Of a stretch of DNA of 64,000 bases, positions 59,978 through 64,000 are shown in pieces. The notes under the pieces are model-generated. The model was not told the origin of the DNA and made no database searches. It worked only from the letters and a program-made list of their open reading frames with translations. Source of the DNA: Conexibacter sp. (lineage in GTDB: Bacteria > Actinomycetota > Thermoleophilia > Solirubrobacterales > Solirubrobacteraceae); contig JAOPZA010000112.1 of the NCBI GenBank assembly GCA_025964325.1, forward strand, positions 1 through 64,000. Reading direction: 5' to 3'. Each line of letters starts with the position of its first letter. Position 1 is the stretch's first letter. A program made the position numbers and the translations under genes.

Positions 59978-61189
59978 CTAGTGGCTGACGGCCGCCGCGG
60001 CGAGCTCCGAGACGAGGTCGTCGCGATAGAAGCGCTCGAGCGCGAACGGCGCGATCAGTTCCGGCGTGCGGTCGGTCGCGACCAGCTCGGCCAGCGTCTT
60101 GCCGACGATCGGCGCCGCCTTGAAGCCGTAGGTTCCCCAGCCGGCGCTGACGTGGAAGTTCTCGACCTCGGTCCTCCCGAGGATCGGGCTGTAGTCGGGG
60201 CTGAGATCGCAGAGGCCGGCCCAGGCCCGCAGGATCCGCGCGTGCTCGAGCTGCGGGAACAGCTCGAGCGTGTGGCGGGTGAGGTCCTGCAGGAAGTTCA
60301 ACGTGCCCTGCGTCCGGTAGGTCGTCCACGGCTCGATCTCCGAGCCCATCACGAACTCGCCGCGATCGGACTGGCTGATGTAGATGTGCATCTGCGACGA
60401 GACGACGACGACGTCGAGGAACGGCTTCACCGGCTCGGTGACGCACGCCTGCAGGATGTGCGTCGTGATCGGCAACTGCACGCCGGCCATGTCGCACAGC
60501 AGGGTGCTCCAGCCGGCGGTGCAGTTGAGCACCACGCCGGCACGGACGTCGCCGCGGCTCGTGCGCACGCCCGTGATGCGGTCGCCGGAGCGGTCGAGTC
60601 CGAGCACCTCGGTGTACGGGTGGATCTCGGCGCCGCCCGCATCGGCGGAGCGCGCGAGGCCCCAGACGACGGCGTCGTGGCGGATGATCCCGCCCGGCGG
60701 ATGGTGAAGCGCTCCGGTGATCGGATAGCTCGTGTCGGGTCCGACGTACATCGCCGGGGCGAGCTGCTTGACCTCGTCCGGGCCGATCAGGCGCGAGTCG
60801 ATGCCCTGCAGCCGGTTGACCTCCGCGCGGTTGGCCATCACGAACATCGCGCGATCGGAGTGGGCGAGCGTCAGGTGCCCGCACTGGGAGAACAGCAGAT
60901 TGAAGTCGAGCTCCCGGGAGAGTCCCTCGTAGAGCTTGACGCTGGCGTCGTAGAAGCGGGCGCCCTCGGGCGTCTTGTAGTTCGAGCGCAGGATCGTCGT
61001 GTTGCGACCCGCCGCCCCGGACCCGATGTAGCTCTTCTCGAGCACCGCGACGTTCGTGATGCCGTGCTCGCGCAGGTAGTGCGCGGTCGCGAGCCCGTGC
61101 GAGCCGCCGCCGATGACGACGACGTCGTAGGAGCTCTTGAGCTCGGTCGGGCGGCGCCACATGCGCCGCTTGCGGAACAGGTCACGCAT
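59978..61189 (-). CDS. soxB: Sarcosine oxidase beta subunit family FAD oxidoreductase
   Basis: [46 protein letters not shown]. Confidence 0.9.
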   Translation of the reverse strand: MRDLFRKRRMWRRPTELKSSYDVVVIGGGSHGLATAHYLREHGITNVAVLEKSYIGSGAAGRNTTILRSNYKTPEGARFYDASVKLYEGLSRELDFNLLFSQCGHLTLAHSDRAMFVMANRAEVNRLQGIDSRLIGPDEVKQLAPAMYVGPDTSYPITGALHHPPGGIIRHDAVVWGLARSADAGGAEIHPYTEVLGLDRSGDRITGVRTSRGDVRAGVVLNCTAGWSTLLCDMAGVQLPITTHILQACVTEPVKPFLDVVVVSSQMHIYISQSDRGEFVMGSEIEPWTTYRTQGTLNFLQDLTRHTLELFPQLEHARILRAWAGLCDLSPDYSPILGRTEVENFHVSAGWGTYGFKAAPIVGKTLAELVATDRTPELIAPFALERFYRDDLVSELAAAAVSH

Positions 61190-61868
61190 GCGGTGCCTCC
61201 TGCGCCTCGAACGCCAGCGCGGCGGGGAGCGCCCCGACGCCGACCGGCCGGCCGCCGAGCCGCGTCGCGGCGTCGGCGACGACCGTCCAGGTGTACGCGC
61301 CGTACGCGGCGCCGAAGATCATCAGGTAGCGCTCCGCGGCTTCGCGCAGCACGTACCCGGGGGTCTTCGCGACCGAGCCCGGACGGAAGCCGGCGACCGG
61401 CAGGCGGGATTCCCGCAGGTCGAGCGCGCAGAAGCGGGCGAACGTCTCGCGGGCCAGCGGACCGGCCAGCACGAGCGCGCCGAGCGAGGCGGTCAGGTCC
61501 ACGACGCGCGACCCCGCCGCGGCGGCCAGCTCCTCGCGCGCGGTGCCGGCCGCGCTCGCGTCGCTGAGCACCAGCGCATGGCCGGCTGCGATCGGACACC
61601 ACCAGCCGTGGGCGGTGCGGGCCGCGGTGCCGAGCTCGCGCTCCGGCACTGCGCCGCGCAGCTCCAGCTTGCCGAGGTGCGAGACGTCGGCGAAGCCGAC
61701 CGCCTCGACGCAGGCGCGCGCCTCAGCGGTCGGGTCGCCGAACGACGAGGCGACCTCCCAGCCGTCGCGGGTCTCGTGGAGCGCACCGGCGCGCGCCGCC
61801 TCGTCGGCCATCGGGCTGCGCGCGAGCGGAGCCCGCGGCTGGTCGACGTCGAGGAAGGACAGGGTCAC
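61182..61868 (-). CDS. soxG: Sarcosine oxidase gamma subunit family
   Basis: GCV-T-like small protein between SoxA and SoxB with overlapping ends; GTG start. Confidence 0.75.
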   Translation of the reverse strand: MTLSFLDVDQPRAPLARSPMADEAARAGALHETRDGWEVASSFGDPTAEARACVEAVGFADVSHLGKLELRGAVPERELGTAARTAHGWWCPIAAGHALVLSDASAAGTAREELAAAAGSRVVDLTASLGALVLAGPLARETFARFCALDLRESRLPVAGFRPGSVAKTPGYVLREAAERYLMIFGAAYGAYTWTVVADAATRLGGRPVGVGALPAALAFEAQEAPHA

Positions 61869-64000
61869 GAGCGAAGCACCTTCCCCTCGGGGTCGTAGAA
61901 CGGACGGGTCGTGACGGTGGCCGCGATCCGGCGGCCGGCGTCGGAGATCACGATGCGGGCGTCGTCGCGTGCGAGCGCGGCGGGCACCCAGGCCATCCCG
62001 ATCGAGGTCGACAGCAGCGGCGCGCGACGGGCGCTCGTGACCTGGCCGGCTGGCATGCCGTCGACGAGGACGACGGCGCCCTCCGTCGGAACCTCGCCGC
62101 CGAGGCAGGTGAAGCCGACCAGCGCGGCCTCGGCCGGGTGCTCGGCGGCGTGCTCGAGCGCCCAGCGCCCGATGAAGTCCTGCTCCTTGTCGAGTCTGAC
62201 GGCCCACGGCATCGCCGCCCCGTACGGAGTCGACTCGGAGTCGGTGTCCTGCCCGACGAGGATGTGGAGCTTCTGCAGTCGCAGGATCCGCTGCGGCTCG
62301 AGCCCGAAGGGACGCGCGCCCTGCGCTGCGATCGCGTCCCACAGCGAGCGCCCGTGCGGGGCAGCGCAGTGCAGCTCGTAGCCGACCTCGCCGACGAAGC
62401 CGATCCGCATCACCAGGCAGCGCACCCCGGCGACCGTCGCCTCGCTCGCGTCCATGTAGCCGATCGCCTCGTTCGAGCAGTCGGCGTCGGTCAGGCGGCT
62501 GAGGATCTCCCGCGCCCGCGGGCCGGCGAGGTTGATCGCCGCGACGCCCTGCGTGACGTCGGTGACGTCCGCGTCGAGCGCCCACGTCGCGAGCCACCAG
62601 CTGAACTGCTGCTCCACCGCGCCGACGCCGCTCGACGTCGTGGTGACGTAGAAGGTCTCGTCGTCGATCCGGCCGACGGTGCCGTCGTCGGTGATGCGCC
62701 CGGCCTCCGACGTCATCACGCCGTAGCGGATGCGGCCCGGCGCCAACGTCGACATGCGGTTCGTGTAGAGCCGGTCGAGCAGCTCGCCCGCGTCGGGCCC
62801 GCGGACGACGAGCTTGCCGAGCGTCGAGACGTCGATCACGCCGGCGTCCCGCTGCACGGCGAGCGCCTCGCCCTCCGGGTCGCCGTAGTCGTAGGCGCGG
62901 CGCCAGTCGCCGGCCCATCTGACGGTCGCGCGCAGCTCGCGGTGGCGACCGTGGACGGCGGAGCGCTTGGCGGCCTCGAAGGGCCGGCCCGCCAGCGCCG
63001 CCATCGGCACCGTCGACCACGGCGGCCGGGCCGTCGTGAGGCCGACATCGCCGAGCGGCGTCCGCGTCTCGCGAGCAAGCATCCGGATCGAGGCGAGCTG
63101 CGAGAAGCGGCCCTGCGTCGGTCCCATCGTGACGGTCGTGTAGCGCTTCGAGAGCTCGATCGAGTCGTAGCCCTCGGCGACCGCGTAGGCGATGTCCTTC
63201 GCGGTGACGTCCTCGTCGAGGTCGACGAACGCCTTGCCCCCGCGCCCGTGGCCGCGCGCGACCGCGGGCGGCGTCGCAACCGCCGTCGCCTCCGGCCGTG
63301 CCGCCAGCTCGCGCCGCTGCTCCGTGAGGAGGCGGCGGTCCTGGCTGGAGATCCGCCCCAGCGCGTCGGCCGCCTCGGCGCCGGCGGCGAGGCCCGACAG
63401 CTCGGCGGCGTCGGCGTCCTCGTGCCCGTCGACCGCGCCCGCGACGTGGACGTCGGCCGGCAGCCGGTCGGCGAAGAAGCGCCCGCTGGCGGTGTCGTAG
63501 CGGGCGCGTGCGCCCGACTGCAGCAGCAGCGAGGTGGCGGGCGCCGCGCCGCCGGAGACGACCAGCAGGTCGCAGGCGACCCGCTCCGCCGTCCCCTCGA
63601 CCGCGCGGCCGTCGGCATCGACGCGCGCGAGCGTCGCGGCCTCGACGCCGGCCCGGCCGTGCGCGCTGACGACCGTCGTTCCGCGCCGGAGACCGATCCC
63701 GGCCGCCTGCACCTGCGCCGCGAGCTCACCGCCGCCGGCATCCGCGCGCAGGTCCGCGACGACCGCCACGTCGACGCCCAGGCGCTTGAGCGCGAGCGCG
63801 GCATGGAGGCCGCGATCCCCCGTCGTCGCGACGACGGCGCGCTCGCCGGGCTTGACGCCGTAGAGCGTCGCCAGGCGGACCGCCCCGCTCGAGAGCATCA
63901 CGCCCGGCAGGTCGTTGTCGGCGAAGACGAGCGGCTGCTCGATCGTGCCGGTGGCGGCGATGTGCCGCGCGGCACGGATCTGGTGCAGCGTGTCGCCCTG
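61865..64000 (-). CDS. soxA: Sarcosine oxidase alpha subunit, C-terminal part (continues beyond window)
   Basis: Frame stays open to the window edge (HIAATGTIEQPLVFADNDLPGVM); C-terminal GCV-T-like domain. Confidence 0.9.
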   Translation of the reverse strand, partial: QGDTLHQIRAARHIAATGTIEQPLVFADNDLPGVMLSSGAVRLATLYGVKPGERAVVATTGDRGLHAALALKRLGVDVAVVADLRADAGGGELAAQVQAAGIGLRRGTTVVSAHGRAGVEAATLARVDADGRAVEGTAERVACDLLVVSGGAAPATSLLLQSGARARYDTASGRFFADRLPADVHVAGAVDGHEDADAAELSGLAAGAEAADALGRISSQDRRLLTEQRRELAARPEATAVATPPAVARGHGRGGKAFVDLDEDVTAKDIAYAVAEGYDSIELSKRYTTVTMGPTQGRFSQLASIRMLARETRTPLGDVGLTTARPPWSTVPMAALAGRPFEAAKRSAVHGRHRELRATVRWAGDWRRAYDYGDPEGEALAVQRDAGVIDVSTLGKLVVRGPDAGELLDRLYTNRMSTLAPGRIRYGVMTSEAGRITDDGTVGRIDDETFYVTTTSSGVGAVEQQFSWWLATWALDADVTDVTQGVAAINLAGPRAREILSRLTDADCSNEAIGYMDASEATVAGVRCLVMRIGFVGEVGYELHCAAPHGRSLWDAIAAQGARPFGLEPQRILRLQKLHILVGQDTDSESTPYGAAMPWAVRLDKEQDFIGRWALEHAAEHPAEAALVGFTCLGGEVPTEGAVVLVDGMPAGQVTSARRAPLLSTSIGMAWVPAALARDDARIVISDAGRRIAATVTTRPFYDPEGKVLRS

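Overview
High-GC (actinobacterial or Thermoleophilia-like, inferred from composition) 64 kb accessory catabolic island. It is almost entirely protein-coding; I saw no rRNA, tRNA, CRISPR array or transposase. The striking feature is a set of parallel, paralogous modules: four Rieske oxygenase alpha subunits, three glutamine-synthetase-family ligases each paired with a DUF1116 (AllG/YlbE-like) protein, three complete ribose-type ABC importers, two amidohydrolases, three GAF-like/LuxR-HTH regulators, five copies of a ~150-aa GTGKW-motif protein I cannot name, and two copies of a ~115-aa unknown protein. Around these sit a ferredoxin reductase, a 7Fe-type ferredoxin, a class-I glutamine amidotransferase, an NCS1 permease, sarcosine oxidase subunits with PurU, an indolepyruvate:ferredoxin oxidoreductase and a leucine/isovalerate (liu-type) operon. 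By eye I found an 18-bp inverted-repeat motif (ATTGGYC-N4-GRCCRAT) at eight intergenic places, mostly 48-80 bp upstream of Rieske, GTGKW-family, dehydrogenase or regulator genes, which suggests one regulon. Working hypothesis (inference): an undescribed amine/amide (N-compound) catabolic system combining gamma-glutamyl-type ligation, DUF1116 chemistry and Rieske oxygenation.
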